From Pseudaeromonas sp963677375 (lineage in GTDB: Bacteria; Pseudomonadota; Gammaproteobacteria; Enterobacterales; Aeromonadaceae): DNA of 64,000 nt. Positions within the stretch are counted from its first letter, which is position 1. Each line of letters starts with the position of its first letter. The notes beneath the pieces are model-generated. The model was not told the DNA's origin. It was given only the letters and a program-made list of their open reading frames with translations, and searched no databases. The stretch lies in assembly GCA_963677375.2 (NCBI GenBank), contig CAXXIF010000006.1, forward strand, positions 186,001 to 250,000, in the 5' to 3' direction. The position numbers were made by a program, and so were the translations under genes. Positions 8,776 through 17,836 of the stretch are shown here, piece by piece.

Positions 8776-10038
8776 TCAGGCGGCCTGTTTCTTGAACAGT
8801 TCGCGAAATACCGGATAGATATCCTCGACGGTGCGAATATTCTCCATCGCAAAATGGGGGAAACTCTTGGCCAGCGTTTCATATTGATACCACAGGCTCT
8901 GGTGGGCTCGACCTGTGATCTCGATATAGGAGAAGTAACGAACCCACGGCAGTATCTGCTGGCTGAGCAACTCTTTGCACAGCGGGGAGTCATCTGCCCA
9001 GTTGTCTCCATCGGAGGCTTGTGCGGCGTATATATTCCATTCGCCCGCCGGGTAGCGGGCCTGCATGATCTCGACCATCAGCTTCAATGCGCTGGAGACT
9101 ATGGTGCCACCGGTTTCCTGGGAGTAGAAAAAGTCATGTTCATCTACCTCCTTGGCCTGGGTGTGATGGCGAATAAATACCACCTCGACATTCTTGTAGC
9201 TACGGGTCAGGAACAGATAAAGCAGAATGTAGAAGCGTTTGGCCATCTCCTTGGTGGCTTGATCCATGGAGCCGGAAACATCCATCAGGCAGAACATCAC
9301 CGCCTGGCTGGAGGGCTCTGGCCGTTTGACAAAATTATTGAAGCGCAGATCGAAGGTATCGATGAAAGGGATGGCATCGATGCGACGGCGTAACTCCGCC
9401 ATCTCCTGCTCGATCAGCAACAGGATGGCATCGGCTGCCCCCTCTGCGCGTTGCAATTCAAGCTCGGCTTCCAGCTCTGCCAGTCGGCGTTTTTTCCCGG
9501 CTTGCAAGGCCATGCGGCGAGCGAGGGAGTTTTGCAATGAACGCACTATGTTGATGTTCGCAGGCACCCCGTTGGCGGTATAGCCTGCGCGGTGGCTTTT
9601 CAGCTCTATCAGTTGATTGACTTGGTTCTGTTCCAGATTGGGTAATTCCAAGTCATCGAATAGCATATCGAGGTATTCATCCTTGGAGATGTCGAAGACA
9701 AATTCATCTTCGCCTTCACCGCTGTTGCTGGCTTCGCCGGGCCCACCGCCGGATGAGCCGCCCGCTGGACGGTCGATATGCTCTCCGGGAACGAAGCGAT
9801 CATTGCCCGGGTGCACGATCTCGCGATGGCCCCCTTTGCCCTGATGAAATACCGGCTCGGTAATATCCCTGCTCGGGATGGAAATGTGTTCCCCTTGATC
9901 GATATCCTGAATACTTCGCTTGCTGACCGCATCGGAAACCGCCTTCTTGATCTGCTCCTTATACCGGTGCAGGAACCGTTGCCGGTTCACTGCACTCTTG
10001 TTTTTACCATTGAGTCGTCGATCGATGAAATGCGCCAT
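8776..10038 (-). CDS. yeaH: YeaH/YhbH family protein (DUF444, VWA-like)
   Basis: Partner gene of the PrkA kinase. The 420-residue protein starts MAHFIDRRLNGKNKS, very like E. coli YeaH (427), with an AGGAGG ribosome-binding site just upstream; the frame extends upstream without similarity. The N-terminal third is basic and glycine-rich. The middle has a charged helical segment (ELEAELELQRAEG). The C-terminal half contains a von Willebrand A-like fold with a MIDAS motif (CLMDVSGSMDQ). Its exact role is unknown. It lies 23 bases downstream of prkA in a prkA-yeaH-spoVR operon. Confidence 0.94.
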   Translation of the reverse strand: MAHFIDRRLNGKNKSAVNRQRFLHRYKEQIKKAVSDAVSKRSIQDIDQGEHISIPSRDITEPVFHQGKGGHREIVHPGNDRFVPGEHIDRPAGGSSGGGPGEASNSGEGEDEFVFDISKDEYLDMLFDDLELPNLEQNQVNQLIELKSHRAGYTANGVPANINIVRSLQNSLARRMALQAGKKRRLAELEAELELQRAEGAADAILLLIEQEMAELRRRIDAIPFIDTFDLRFNNFVKRPEPSSQAVMFCLMDVSGSMDQATKEMAKRFYILLYLFLTRSYKNVEVVFIRHHTQAKEVDEHDFFYSQETGGTIVSSALKLMVEIMQARYPAGEWNIYAAQASDGDNWADDSPLCKELLSQQILPWVRYFSYIEITGRAHQSLWYQYETLAKSFPHFAMENIRTVEDIYPVFRELFKKQAA

Positions 10039-10061
10039 ACTGCCTCCTGATGCGCCGGACT

Positions 10062-11984
10062 CTAGCTGGATTTGCGGACCCGCAAATACCATTCAGAGAG
10101 CAGACGGACTTGCTTGCGGGTGTAGCCCTTTTCCATCATGCGTTCGACGAAGTTTTCGTGCTTGTGATGCTCCTCGGCGGAGGTCTTGGTATTGAATGAG
10201 ATGACCGGCAACAACTCTTCGGTGTTGGAGAACATCTTCTTCTCGATCACAGCCCTGAGTTTTTCGTAGCTGGTCCAGTTCGGATTCCGTCCGGCATTAT
10301 TGGCTCGGGCCCGCAATACAAAGTTGACTATCTCGTTGCGGAAATCCTTGGGGTTGCTGATCCCGGCCGGTTTTTCAATTTTTTCCAGCTCGCTATTCAG
10401 TGCCGAACGCTCAAACAGCTGACCGGTTTCCGGGTCCCGGTACTCCTGATCCTGGATCCAGAAGTCGGCATAGGTGACATAGCGATCAAAGATGTTCTGA
10501 CCATATTCGGAATAGGATTCCAGATAGGCGGTCTGGATCTCCTTGCCGATAAACTCCACATACCGCGGGACCAGATAGCCTTTGATAAACTCCAGATATT
10601 TGTCGTGGAGCTCCTGCGGGAACTGTTCGCGCTCGATTTGTTGCTCCAGCACATAGAACAGGTGGACCGGATTGGCGGCTACCTCCAGATGGTCGAAGTT
10701 GAACACGCGGGAGAGGATCTTGAAGGCGAAACGGGTGGATAGCCCCTCCATACCCTCATCGACCCCCGCATAGTCCCGGTATTCTTGATAGGACTTGGCT
10801 TTCGGATCTGTATCTTTGAGACTCTCGCCATCGTAGACCCGCATCTTGGAGTAGAGACTGGAGTTTTCCGGCATCTTCAGCCGTGACAACACGCTGAACT
10901 GAGCTAGATAGTCCAGGGTGCCGGGGGCACACTTGGCATTTGCCAGCTCACTGTTGACCAGTAGTTTTTCATAGATGTGCACCTCTTCCGAGAAGCGCAG
11001 GCAATAAGGGACTTTGACGATGTAGACCCGATCCAGAAAGGCCTCGTTGTTTTTGTTATTGCGGAAGACCTGCCACTCCGATTCGTTGGAGTGGGCCAGG
11101 ATAATGCCTTCAAAGGGCAGGGCAGAGAGACCCTCGGTGCCGTTGTAGTTACCCTCTTGAGTGGCGGTCAACAGCGGATGCAGCACCTTGATGGGAGCCT
11201 TGAACATCTCGACAAATTCCATCATGCCCTGATTGGCGCGGCACAGGGAGCCAGAGTAGGCATAGGCATCGGCATCATTCTGGGCAAAATGTTCCAGCTG
11301 ACGAATGTCGACTTTACCCACCAGCGCCGAAATATCCTGGTTGTTTTCGTCCCCAGGTTCGGTTTTGGCGATCGCCAGCTGATCGAGGATCGAGGGGTAT
11401 ACCTTCTCTACCCGGAATTGGCTGATATCGCCGCCAAATTCGTGCAGGCGTTTGGCGACCCAGGGCGAGATGATGCTCTTGAGGTAGCGCTTGGGTATCC
11501 CGTATTCCTTTTCCAGAATGTCACCATCCTCATTGACATCGAACAGGCAGAACGGGTGATCATTGACGGGAGAACCCTTGATGCGATAGATGGGCACCTT
11601 CTGCATCAAGGATTTGAGTTTCTCGGCAAGGGATGATTTACCGCCCCCGACGGGACCGAGCAGGTAGAGGATCTGTTTGCGCTCTTCGAGCCCCTGAGCG
11701 GCGTGCTTGAGGTAGGAGACTATTTGTTCAATGGCCTCTTCCATGCCATAAAAATCCTTGAAAGCCGGATAGCGGGGCACCACGCGGTTGGAAAACAGAC
11801 GGCTCAGTCGGGGTGTCAGGGAGGTGTCGACCATTTCGGGTTCACCGATGGCCAACAACAGTCGCTCGGAGGCGGAGGCGTAGCAGGTCTTATCCTTTTT
11901 ACAGAGGTCAAGAAATTCCGCTAGCGTGTACTCTTCCTCACGTGAGGCTTCATAACGGCGTTGATAGTGATCGAAAATTCCCAT
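10062..11984 (-). CDS. yeaG: PrkA-type serine protein kinase (YeaG)
   Basis: AAA+-type serine protein kinase of 640 residues (E. coli YeaG 644) involved in nitrogen-starvation and stationary-phase stress responses. The AAA domain carries the P-loop LLGPVGGGKSSLAEKL near residue 110 and a Walker B-like LFDVNEDGD. The C-terminal PrkA domain is full length and ends with RKQVRLLSEWYLRVRKSS. GGAAGGA precedes the ATG at 11984. It is the first gene of the operon with yeaH and ycgB. E. coli yeaGH is known to be sigma-54 and NtrC dependent, and a sigma-54-like element lies about 130 bases upstream here. Confidence 0.95.
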   Translation of the reverse strand: MGIFDHYQRRYEASREEEYTLAEFLDLCKKDKTCYASASERLLLAIGEPEMVDTSLTPRLSRLFSNRVVPRYPAFKDFYGMEEAIEQIVSYLKHAAQGLEERKQILYLLGPVGGGKSSLAEKLKSLMQKVPIYRIKGSPVNDHPFCLFDVNEDGDILEKEYGIPKRYLKSIISPWVAKRLHEFGGDISQFRVEKVYPSILDQLAIAKTEPGDENNQDISALVGKVDIRQLEHFAQNDADAYAYSGSLCRANQGMMEFVEMFKAPIKVLHPLLTATQEGNYNGTEGLSALPFEGIILAHSNESEWQVFRNNKNNEAFLDRVYIVKVPYCLRFSEEVHIYEKLLVNSELANAKCAPGTLDYLAQFSVLSRLKMPENSSLYSKMRVYDGESLKDTDPKAKSYQEYRDYAGVDEGMEGLSTRFAFKILSRVFNFDHLEVAANPVHLFYVLEQQIEREQFPQELHDKYLEFIKGYLVPRYVEFIGKEIQTAYLESYSEYGQNIFDRYVTYADFWIQDQEYRDPETGQLFERSALNSELEKIEKPAGISNPKDFRNEIVNFVLRARANNAGRNPNWTSYEKLRAVIEKKMFSNTEELLPVISFNTKTSAEEHHKHENFVERMMEKGYTRKQVRLLSEWYLRVRKSS

Positions 11985-12384
11985 GTTCCTTCCCCCAAAT
12001 CGCTTGTTACGGCCAGTCAGCGTTTAACAACCGGCTGGTGACGGTATAGGCGGTCGTCTAGTTAAAGACTAGTCGAGCCTGAATGGTCTGAGAAATTACG
12101 CTATCAAGAAATAAGCATTTTCCAGGCCAATTCTAGATGTGTGTACTTGGTGAATGTTTTGGCAGACAAGCCCTTGATCCAGTTGTGCCACCGTCGGCGC
12201 ATGATGTCAAAGTGCAATTTTTGAGCAAAAAAAGATTCAAATAGATTGTTTGGCGGAGCTGTGAACTTTGTTGTGCGCCATTTTGGTGCGCAATGAACAA
12301 TCTCAAGCTAGCAGAAGTCTGCGCTAGGCAGGGTATACTGGCCGGGTTACCCCTTTATGTTATGAAGCAACAGGGAGGCGGCGA
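11985..12384. other. yeaG-acpH divergent intergenic region
   Basis: A 400-base region between divergent genes. It contains a sigma-54-like element for the leftward operon (listed separately), a small dyad CTAGT-TAAAG-ACTAG (12058-12072), and AT-rich sequence at 12210-12260. A GC-rich near-repeat of GTGCGC around TTTT lies at about 12274-12296. The last 15 bases hold the AGGGAGG ribosome-binding site of acpH. No gene is evident. Confidence 0.6.
12114..12130 (-). promoter_or_regulatory. Candidate sigma-54 promoter of the yeaG operon
   Basis: Read on the minus strand the sequence is TTGGCCTGGAAAATGCT, with GG and GC separated by exactly 10 bases as required for sigma-54 -24/-12 elements. It leaves a 5' leader of about 120 bases to yeaG. 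The -24 block is imperfect (TTGGCC for TTGGCA). E. coli yeaGH uses sigma-54, which supports the call. Confidence 0.42.
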
Positions 12385-13002
12385 GTGAATTTTCTTGCCC
12401 ATGTGCTGTTAGCCGGAGAAAGACCCGCCGATCAGTTGGGTGGAGTCTTAGGTGATTTTGCCAAGGGACCATTGCCCTGTGGTTTATCTCCTGAACTGGC
12501 AAATGGTGTGGCCTTGCACCGATTTGTGGATCGCTTTACCGATGGACACCCGGTGTTTATCGGCAGTTGTCAGCGGATAAGCCCGGAACGTCGCCGCTTC
12601 GCCGGTATCATGATGGATATGGTCTATGACCATTTTCTGGCTCGTCATTGGTCCTTGTATTGCGAGGAGCCACTACCGAGTTTTAGCCAGCGTTTTTATG
12701 GCCTGCTGGAGCAGCATCAGAAACATTTTCCACCGACGGCATGGCCGCTGCTCGAGAGCATGCGGCGTCAGGATTGGTTGTGTGGCTATGCCGATCTGGA
12801 CGTGATTGGTCGGGCCTTGAATCACATCAGCCGGTCGCGATTAAAACGGGCCAATACCTTAGCTGGGGCTCAGGTCGAGCTGGAGGCTCAGTATGTGGCA
12901 CTGGAGCAGGATTTCCGCCGTTTTATGCCGGAGGTTCTCGATGCCAGCCAGAGCTGGCGTCTCCATGTGCTCTCGTCCTTCATCCCGACGGCGACTAAAT
13001 GA
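12385..13002 (+). CDS. acpH: ACP phosphodiesterase (AcpH)
   Basis: Hydrolytic enzyme that removes 4'-phosphopantetheine from acyl carrier protein. The 205-residue product begins MNFLAHVLLAG, typical of AcpH, and has the HD-like elements GDFAKG, LHRFVDRFTDGHP and MMDMVYDHFLARHW, matching the 193-residue E. coli enzyme over its length. Translation starts at GTG 12385 with AGGGAGG at 12372-12378. It is a single gene diverging from the yeaG operon. Confidence 0.9.
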   Translation: MNFLAHVLLAGERPADQLGGVLGDFAKGPLPCGLSPELANGVALHRFVDRFTDGHPVFIGSCQRISPERRRFAGIMMDMVYDHFLARHWSLYCEEPLPSFSQRFYGLLEQHQKHFPPTAWPLLESMRRQDWLCGYADLDVIGRALNHISRSRLKRANTLAGAQVELEAQYVALEQDFRRFMPEVLDASQSWRLHVLSSFIPTATK

Positions 13003-13063
13003 TGCTTGGCTTTTATCCAAGATTATCGAATGATCATGCCCCCTGTGGTTTGAATGAGCTGGT

Positions 13064-14005
13064 ATGACCCGTCCTGCACCTCCTCGTACTTTGGCTCATC
13101 GTCGTCCTGGGTACCACATCTGGCTCCTGGTTTTGCTGGCTCATGTCGCCGGTGTGGCCGCCGTTGTCTGGTTGTCCAACCACCCAGGTCATGTTCTGTT
13201 CACCCGGCAACAGGGTGACAGTGGCGCTGTGATCCAGGCTCGCTGGCTTGGTGCTTCGGTGCTAGCTCCGCATCCAGATGGCGGGGCTATGGCATCCTCT
13301 GTCGCGGCATCTAGCGCGCTCTCCAGATCGGCGAATATCGCGGCTGAGCCGCTTGCTCCCGCGTCCATTCGCTCGCCTATACCCAAGGTGCGAGACACTA
13401 CGACGACATCGCCTTCAACAGCGCATTCTTCGTCAATCCCGCAACGGACAGTGGTTGTTCGAACGGTGAGAAACGTATCCAGATCACCCGTTCCGGCCGG
13501 GTCAGTGCAACGTAAACCCCAGTCGGTGGTCCGCACCTCTACGGCTAAACCACAGCCCCAAAATTCTGTAGCTGCCGCTTCGTTGCCTGCCTTGAGTCGC
13601 CCCGCTTCGGCCGGGGCGAGCACTCAGGCGGGGGGCACTGCTGCATCCGCGGTTGCGAAAGCGGGTTTGGCTTCATCATCTCCGGTGGTTGGAAATGCCT
13701 CAATGGCGGAGGAGCCGGGGGGGCCTGTCATTACCCAGGCACAATATCGTCAAACCCCAGTGCCGGTGGAATATCCGCCGCTGGCTAGGCGCCGGGGTAT
13801 GGAAGGCAGGGTTCTGGTTCAGGTATGGCTGGATGCGGCAGGGGAACAACTCAAACGTGAAATAGTGGCGAGTTCAGGGTCGGCGCTGCTGGATCAAGCT
13901 GCGTTACGCTCGGTGGCTCAGAATCAATTTCTCCCCTATACCCGCGACGGTGTAGGTATGGCGGCTCGTTTGCGTCTTCCTGTGATCTTCTCACTACATC
14001 CCTAG
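13064..14005 (+). CDS. TonB-family protein (orphan, no ExbBD nearby)
   Basis: Predicted energy-transducing or related envelope protein of 313 residues. One N-terminal membrane helix (about 18-38, HIWLLVLLAHVAGVAAVVWL) follows a short basic tail. A long low-complexity Ser/Ala/Pro/Thr linker (about 75-215) follows, then a C-terminal TonB domain (about 230-313) containing VPVEYPPLARRRGMEGRVLV and the FLPYTRDG turn. The domain order is classical TonB, but exbB/exbD and TonB-dependent receptors are absent from the neighbourhood, so its partner is unknown. The ribosome-binding site is weak (GAG about nine bases upstream). Confidence 0.8.
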   Translation: MTRPAPPRTLAHRRPGYHIWLLVLLAHVAGVAAVVWLSNHPGHVLFTRQQGDSGAVIQARWLGASVLAPHPDGGAMASSVAASSALSRSANIAAEPLAPASIRSPIPKVRDTTTTSPSTAHSSSIPQRTVVVRTVRNVSRSPVPAGSVQRKPQSVVRTSTAKPQPQNSVAAASLPALSRPASAGASTQAGGTAASAVAKAGLASSSPVVGNASMAEEPGGPVITQAQYRQTPVPVEYPPLARRRGMEGRVLVQVWLDAAGEQLKREIVASSGSALLDQAALRSVAQNQFLPYTRDGVGMAARLRLPVIFSLHP

Positions 14006-14206
14006 TCGGATTTTCGTTGTCACAACAAGAACATCCAGATGCAGTATCGAGGCTGCCGAGAGTGTGACTTCGTACCGTTTCGGCTCCCTGAACTGTGCCT
14101 CATCGCCCATTTGTATTTCAGAGCGGCTGATAACCTTATATTGGCTACGTGATCTGGCCATGGAACATTCAGCAGAATCACTATCTCCGCAACCGGGAGT
14201 TCATGT

Positions 14207-15868
14207 ATGAGTGATGTTGCACTGTCGACCAGCCTGCTGGCATTGGTCGCCGTTTTGGGTTTGTGGCTCGGCAATCTACGTTTTTACAGCGTGGGTCTCG
14301 GGATTGGTGGTGTTCTATTTGGGGGCATCGCGGTCGGACATTTTGTCGGTTATTTCGGTGTACAACTGGATATGCATACGCTGCAGTTTATTCAGGAGTT
14401 TGGTCTCATCCTGTTTGTCTACACCATAGGTATTCAGGTTGGCCCCGGTTTCTTTGCTTCACTGCGAACATCGGGTTTGAAATTGAATCTGTTTGCGGCC
14501 TTATTGGTGCTGATGGGATTCATGGTGGCATTTGTCATCCATAAGCTTTTTGCCGTGCCATTACCTGTGATTCTGGGAACTTATTCCGGTGCGGTAACCA
14601 ATACGCCCTCGTTGGGGGCAGGCCAGCAGATCCTCAATGAGTTGGGGGCTCAACCCGCTGAAATGGGGGTCATGGGCATGGGGTATGCGGTCGCGTACCC
14701 ATTCGGGATTTGCGGTATCTTGCTGACCATGTGGCTCGTTCGCGTGATATTCAAGATCAATATAGAGCGCGAGGCTCAGGAGTTCGAACAGCAAAGCGGA
14801 CACAGCAAACGTAATCTACAAACCATCAATCTGGCGGTTCGCAATCCGAATCTGAATGGTTTGATGTTACAGGAGATCCCCAGCCTGGAAGATGGGCAGG
14901 TGATCTGTTCCCGTCTCAAACGGGGGGAAGCCTTGATGGTTCCTCATGCCACCACACGGATCCAGTTGGATGATCTGGTTCATCTGGTGGGTGAGCCTGA
15001 GGCGTTGAAACGGGTTCGCTTGGTGATTGGTGAGGAGGTGGATACCTCCTTGTCGACCCAAGGCACTGATTTGCGTGTCGTACGGGTAGTGGTCACCAAT
15101 GAGCAAGTTCTTAGCAAGACGATCCAGGAGCTGGATCTCAAGCTCAAATATGATGTGGTGGTTTCACGGTTGAATCGGGCGGGGATCGAGCTGGTTCCGG
15201 GGAGTCATTCCTCCCTGCAATTCGGTGATATTCTGAACTTGGTCGGGCGAGCTGAGGCTATCGAGGCTGTGGCCAATGTGGTCGGGAATGCACAACAAAA
15301 ATTGCAACAGGTGCAGATGTTGCCTGTGTTTATCGGGATCGGTCTGGGGGTGGTGCTGGGGTCCATTCCTTTCTACCTGCCGGGGTTCCCGGCGGCACTC
15401 AAGCTGGGGTTGGCCGGTGGCCCCTTAGTCGTAGCGCTTATTTTGTCGCGGATTGGCAGTATAGGTCCCTTGTACTGGTTTATGCCGCCTAGCGCCAACT
15501 TGGCGCTCCGTGAGTTGGGGATCGTGCTGTTTCTCTCTGTGGTCGGATTGAAAGCGGGTGGCAATTTTGTCGAGACACTGGTGCAAGGGGATGGGTTACT
15601 CTGGATGGCATTCGGGGTGGCTATTACTCTGATCCCGCTCTGCTCCGTGGGGATACTGGCCCGCTGGCTGGCGGGTATGAACTACTTAACCCTGTGTGGT
15701 GTGCTGGCCGGATCCATGACTGACCCTCCTGCACTGGCGTTTGCCAATAACCTGCACCCGACCAGCGAAGCTTCCTCACTGGCTTATGCCACTATTTATC
15801 CATTGGTCATGTTCTTACGTATTTTATCTCCCCAGATCCTGGCCATCTTGCTCTGGGTAGGCGGATAA
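14207..15868 (+). CDS. yidE: YidE/AspT-family putative transporter
   Basis: Inner-membrane protein of 553 residues, the same length as E. coli YidE, from the aspartate:alanine exchanger (AAE) family; the YidE substrate is unknown. Each half is a membrane module with AspT duplication signatures (GLILFVYTIGIQVGPGFF at about 66-83; LGIVLFLSVVGLKAGGNF in the second half). Between them, about residues 200-375, lie two RCK_C/TrkA_C-like regulatory domains. GTYSGAVTNTPSLGAGQQ and GVLAGSMTDPPALAFAN are the paired transport motifs. CCGGGAG at 14193-14199 supports the ATG. It is monocistronic and followed by a bidirectional terminator. Confidence 0.9.
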   Translation: MSDVALSTSLLALVAVLGLWLGNLRFYSVGLGIGGVLFGGIAVGHFVGYFGVQLDMHTLQFIQEFGLILFVYTIGIQVGPGFFASLRTSGLKLNLFAALLVLMGFMVAFVIHKLFAVPLPVILGTYSGAVTNTPSLGAGQQILNELGAQPAEMGVMGMGYAVAYPFGICGILLTMWLVRVIFKINIEREAQEFEQQSGHSKRNLQTINLAVRNPNLNGLMLQEIPSLEDGQVICSRLKRGEALMVPHATTRIQLDDLVHLVGEPEALKRVRLVIGEEVDTSLSTQGTDLRVVRVVVTNEQVLSKTIQELDLKLKYDVVVSRLNRAGIELVPGSHSSLQFGDILNLVGRAEAIEAVANVVGNAQQKLQQVQMLPVFIGIGLGVVLGSIPFYLPGFPAALKLGLAGGPLVVALILSRIGSIGPLYWFMPPSANLALRELGIVLFLSVVGLKAGGNFVETLVQGDGLLWMAFGVAITLIPLCSVGILARWLAGMNYLTLCGVLAGSMTDPPALAFANNLHPTSEASSLAYATIYPLVMFLRILSPQILAILLWVGG

Positions 15869-15903
15869 CGAAGATTAGGCGGGTAACCAAGATGCTGTTC
15901 AAT

Positions 15904-15926
15904 AACGGGGCCAAGTCGGCCCCGTT
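15904..15926. terminator. Bidirectional terminator
   Basis: AACGGGGCC-AAGTC-GGCCCCGTT is a perfect 9-bp stem followed by one more T. It lies between convergent yidE and the secretin-like gene. Confidence 0.75.
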
Positions 15927-16712
15927 TCAATTCAACAGATCGACCTTCAACCACACTTGCTGCTGACGGCTGGTTTGTTGCTGACTGCTCCCCGCTAGAC
16001 CGTTGAGCTGTTGCTGCGAAGTGACATCACCGCCACCCAGAGAAATCCATTCCCCAATGGGCCCACTGATGGTTGTGCTGAGACTCGCTTGCTCGATCTG
16101 GTTGCCCGAGAGTTGTTGTTGGTTGGGGGTGATACTCAGGATCACCTGGTTGCCACTCAGTCTGGGTTGGGCGGTAAACCCGGTTCCGATGTCGACGTAT
16201 TGTATCGATTCCGTCAGGACTGCCTGGTGCTTCCCCATGACCATCTGATGCATGGGGACGGGGAGGGATTGTCCTAGATAGATCCGTGCCGCACTGCCTT
16301 CAACCGTCTGCACCTGTTGGGTGGTCTGGGTATTGCCTGTTTGCTGGCCATCTTGAATGACACCATTCATTTCGACATGAGGTTGCTGGCCCAGTTGTAT
16401 GCGGCCCTGGTGCAAGAGCCGTTCCCGGGTCTGTGCTCTGGAATCATTCCCCTGGCGTACTGAAATGAGTAGCCGGCGCATGGGTTGATCAATGGCCGCA
16501 AGGACTTTTTGTAACTCGATCAGATTTTCCGGCGTGGTCCGGACAAATAGCTGATTGCCAGCACCAACAATGGACCCGCCGTCGCTCACAAGCGGCTCAA
16601 GGGTCGGAAGAACCTGCTCCGGTAATTGGTAATGAAGCGGCAGTATGGTGATCTCTTCAGCATGCAGCGTGGTGATATAAAGCAGCAGTAAACATAGCCA
16701 GTAGGATCGCAT
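15927..16712 (-). CDS. Secretin N-domain-like (NolW-type) exported protein
   Basis: Predicted exported protein of 261 residues with a signal peptide (residues 1-18, cleavage after LHA). Residues about 22-80 resemble the short secretin N1/NolW repeat (ITILPLHYQLPEQVLPTLEPLV, then GNQLFVRTTPENLIELQKVLAAIDQP). The C-terminal half, rich in Gln and Thr, has secretin-like strands (VDIGTGFTAQPRLSGNQVILSITP) but is too short for a full outer-membrane gate. The role is unknown; it is a single-gene unit. It resembles proteins annotated as secretin or nodulation protein NolW domain proteins in other gammaproteobacteria. Confidence 0.72.
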   Translation of the reverse strand: MRSYWLCLLLLYITTLHAEEITILPLHYQLPEQVLPTLEPLVSDGGSIVGAGNQLFVRTTPENLIELQKVLAAIDQPMRRLLISVRQGNDSRAQTRERLLHQGRIQLGQQPHVEMNGVIQDGQQTGNTQTTQQVQTVEGSAARIYLGQSLPVPMHQMVMGKHQAVLTESIQYVDIGTGFTAQPRLSGNQVILSITPNQQQLSGNQIEQASLSTTISGPIGEWISLGGGDVTSQQQLNGLAGSSQQQTSRQQQVWLKVDLLN

Positions 16713-16906
16713 ATAGACTCCAGGGCGAGGGGTAAGGAGGAAGGACTATAGTCAGTTTACCATGTCTGGTCTCGACGACCGCAGCCTGCATTCCTGTCTC
16801 CTGATCAGGGCTGAATGTCGTGGAAAATGTGATTGATATTCGACGCCATGGCAGTAAATCGGCCTATAGTTAGCCATGAGGCATGGCCTACTGGGGGGAA
16901 CTCATT

Positions 16907-17101
16907 ATGGATTTAAGCGCATATTTGCGGATGGATGCCACTATTTTGCTGGGGATCATCAACGAGAAATTACGGTTGGAATGCGACAGTCTGGATGAAC
17001 TGCTCGCTATGTTTAACTTCGATCGACAGCAATTGGCGTTGCGAATGGGGGAGATTGGATATCACTACGATCCGGTTTGCAATCAATTTCGAGCCAATTA
17101 G
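16907..17101 (+). CDS. DUF4250-like small protein
   Basis: A 64-residue soluble protein starting MDLSAYLRMDATILLGIINEKLR, resembling the DUF4250 family of small proteins of unknown function. A predicted helix-turn pattern (DSLDELLAMFNFDRQQLALRMGEIGYHYDP) could suit nucleic-acid or protein binding, but there is no direct evidence. The ATG at 16907 has GGGGGGAA at 16893-16900 as ribosome-binding site. It is a single-gene unit closed by its own terminator. Confidence 0.75.
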   Translation: MDLSAYLRMDATILLGIINEKLRLECDSLDELLAMFNFDRQQLALRMGEIGYHYDPVCNQFRAN

Positions 17102-17122
17102 GCAGCTGTTCAAATTCGACCC

Positions 17123-17147
17123 AGAGCGCTTAGGCGCTCTTTTTTTT
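17123..17147 (+). terminator. Terminator after DUF4250 gene
   Basis: AGAGCGC-TTAG-GCGCTCT followed by seven T, beginning 22 bases after the stop codon. Confidence 0.88.
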
Positions 17148-17339
17148 GTGATTGAATTTACAGGGAAAATACTGCTGCTGGGGTGTCGAGTGACAGAGTC
17201 TGCTGGTCAGCGGTTGGAACCTGTCAGAAATAGCCATCGTAGAGAGGTTACATTGACTTTCAAGTGAAAGCTGAGAACAATCATAGCATTCGGAACGTGT
17301 ATGTTGAGTCAATGTTCTGTTGAGTGAACGGAGGTGGTT

Positions 17340-17780
17340 ATGGGTGCCAAAGAGGTTGTGCTGGCATTTTGGCAGCGAATGGATATGAATGATTTCTTCG
17401 GTGCCACCGAGTGGTTGGGAGATGCGTTCGAGTGTACTTGGCCACAATCTGGAGAGATGGTGCAGGGTGCCTGGAATTACGCGATGATCAATATTCACTA
17501 TCCCTCTTTTGGTCCCTGGACATTTAAGGTGGAAAACGTGTTGGTTCAGGGGGACCAAGTGGTAACCAATGTCTTTATTTCGGATGGTGTTCAGCAAGCC
17601 AGAGCCATTACCTTCAGCACGGTACTTGATGGCAAGATCACCAAGCAATTGGAATATTGGCCAGAAAGCTTTGTTGCGCCACCTTGGCGTAGCCAGTGGA
17701 TCTATCGCTCCGGGCAGCTGGGTGAGGAAGTTCTACCACCCATTGAACGAGCGCACTGCATCAGCACCGAATCACTTTAG
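17340..17780 (+). CDS. NTF2-like / SnoaL-like domain protein
   Basis: A 146-residue soluble protein with the cone-shaped NTF2-like pattern: an N-terminal helix (GAKEVVLAFWQRMDMNDFFGATEWLGDAFECTWP) followed by alternating strands (WTFKVENVLVQGDQVVTNVFISDG, QARAITFSTVLDGKITKQLEYWPE). Many relatives are enzymes or ligand-binding proteins, so the role cannot be assigned. The ATG at 17340 has CGGAGG ending six bases upstream; a GTG at 17334 is unlikely because it lies in that site. It is the last host gene before the prophage and is closed by a terminator. Confidence 0.75.
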   Translation: MGAKEVVLAFWQRMDMNDFFGATEWLGDAFECTWPQSGEMVQGAWNYAMINIHYPSFGPWTFKVENVLVQGDQVVTNVFISDGVQQARAITFSTVLDGKITKQLEYWPESFVAPPWRSQWIYRSGQLGEEVLPPIERAHCISTESL

Positions 17781-17794
17781 CTCACCCAATTTGT

Positions 17795-17829
17795 AAACCC
17801 GGTACTTGGCGTTGCCGGGTTTAAATTTT
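17795..17829 (+). terminator. Terminator at the left edge of the prophage
   Basis: AAACCCGG and CCGGGTTT (17795-17802 and 17815-17822) form an 8-bp stem with a T-rich tail. It ends about 10 bases before the left dif-like site. Confidence 0.75.
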
Positions 17830-17836
17830 ATGAATT

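Noticed and set aside
13059..13072. CTGGTATGACCCGT at the start of the TonB-like gene, similar to a FadR site
   Set aside because: It overlaps the ribosome-binding and start region and differs from the consensus at several positions; no link of the gene to fatty acids.
15927..16712. Secretin-like gene considered as part of the prophage
   Set aside because: It lies outside the dif-like boundary, on the other strand, with two host genes and terminators between; it is also too short for a phage pIV gate.
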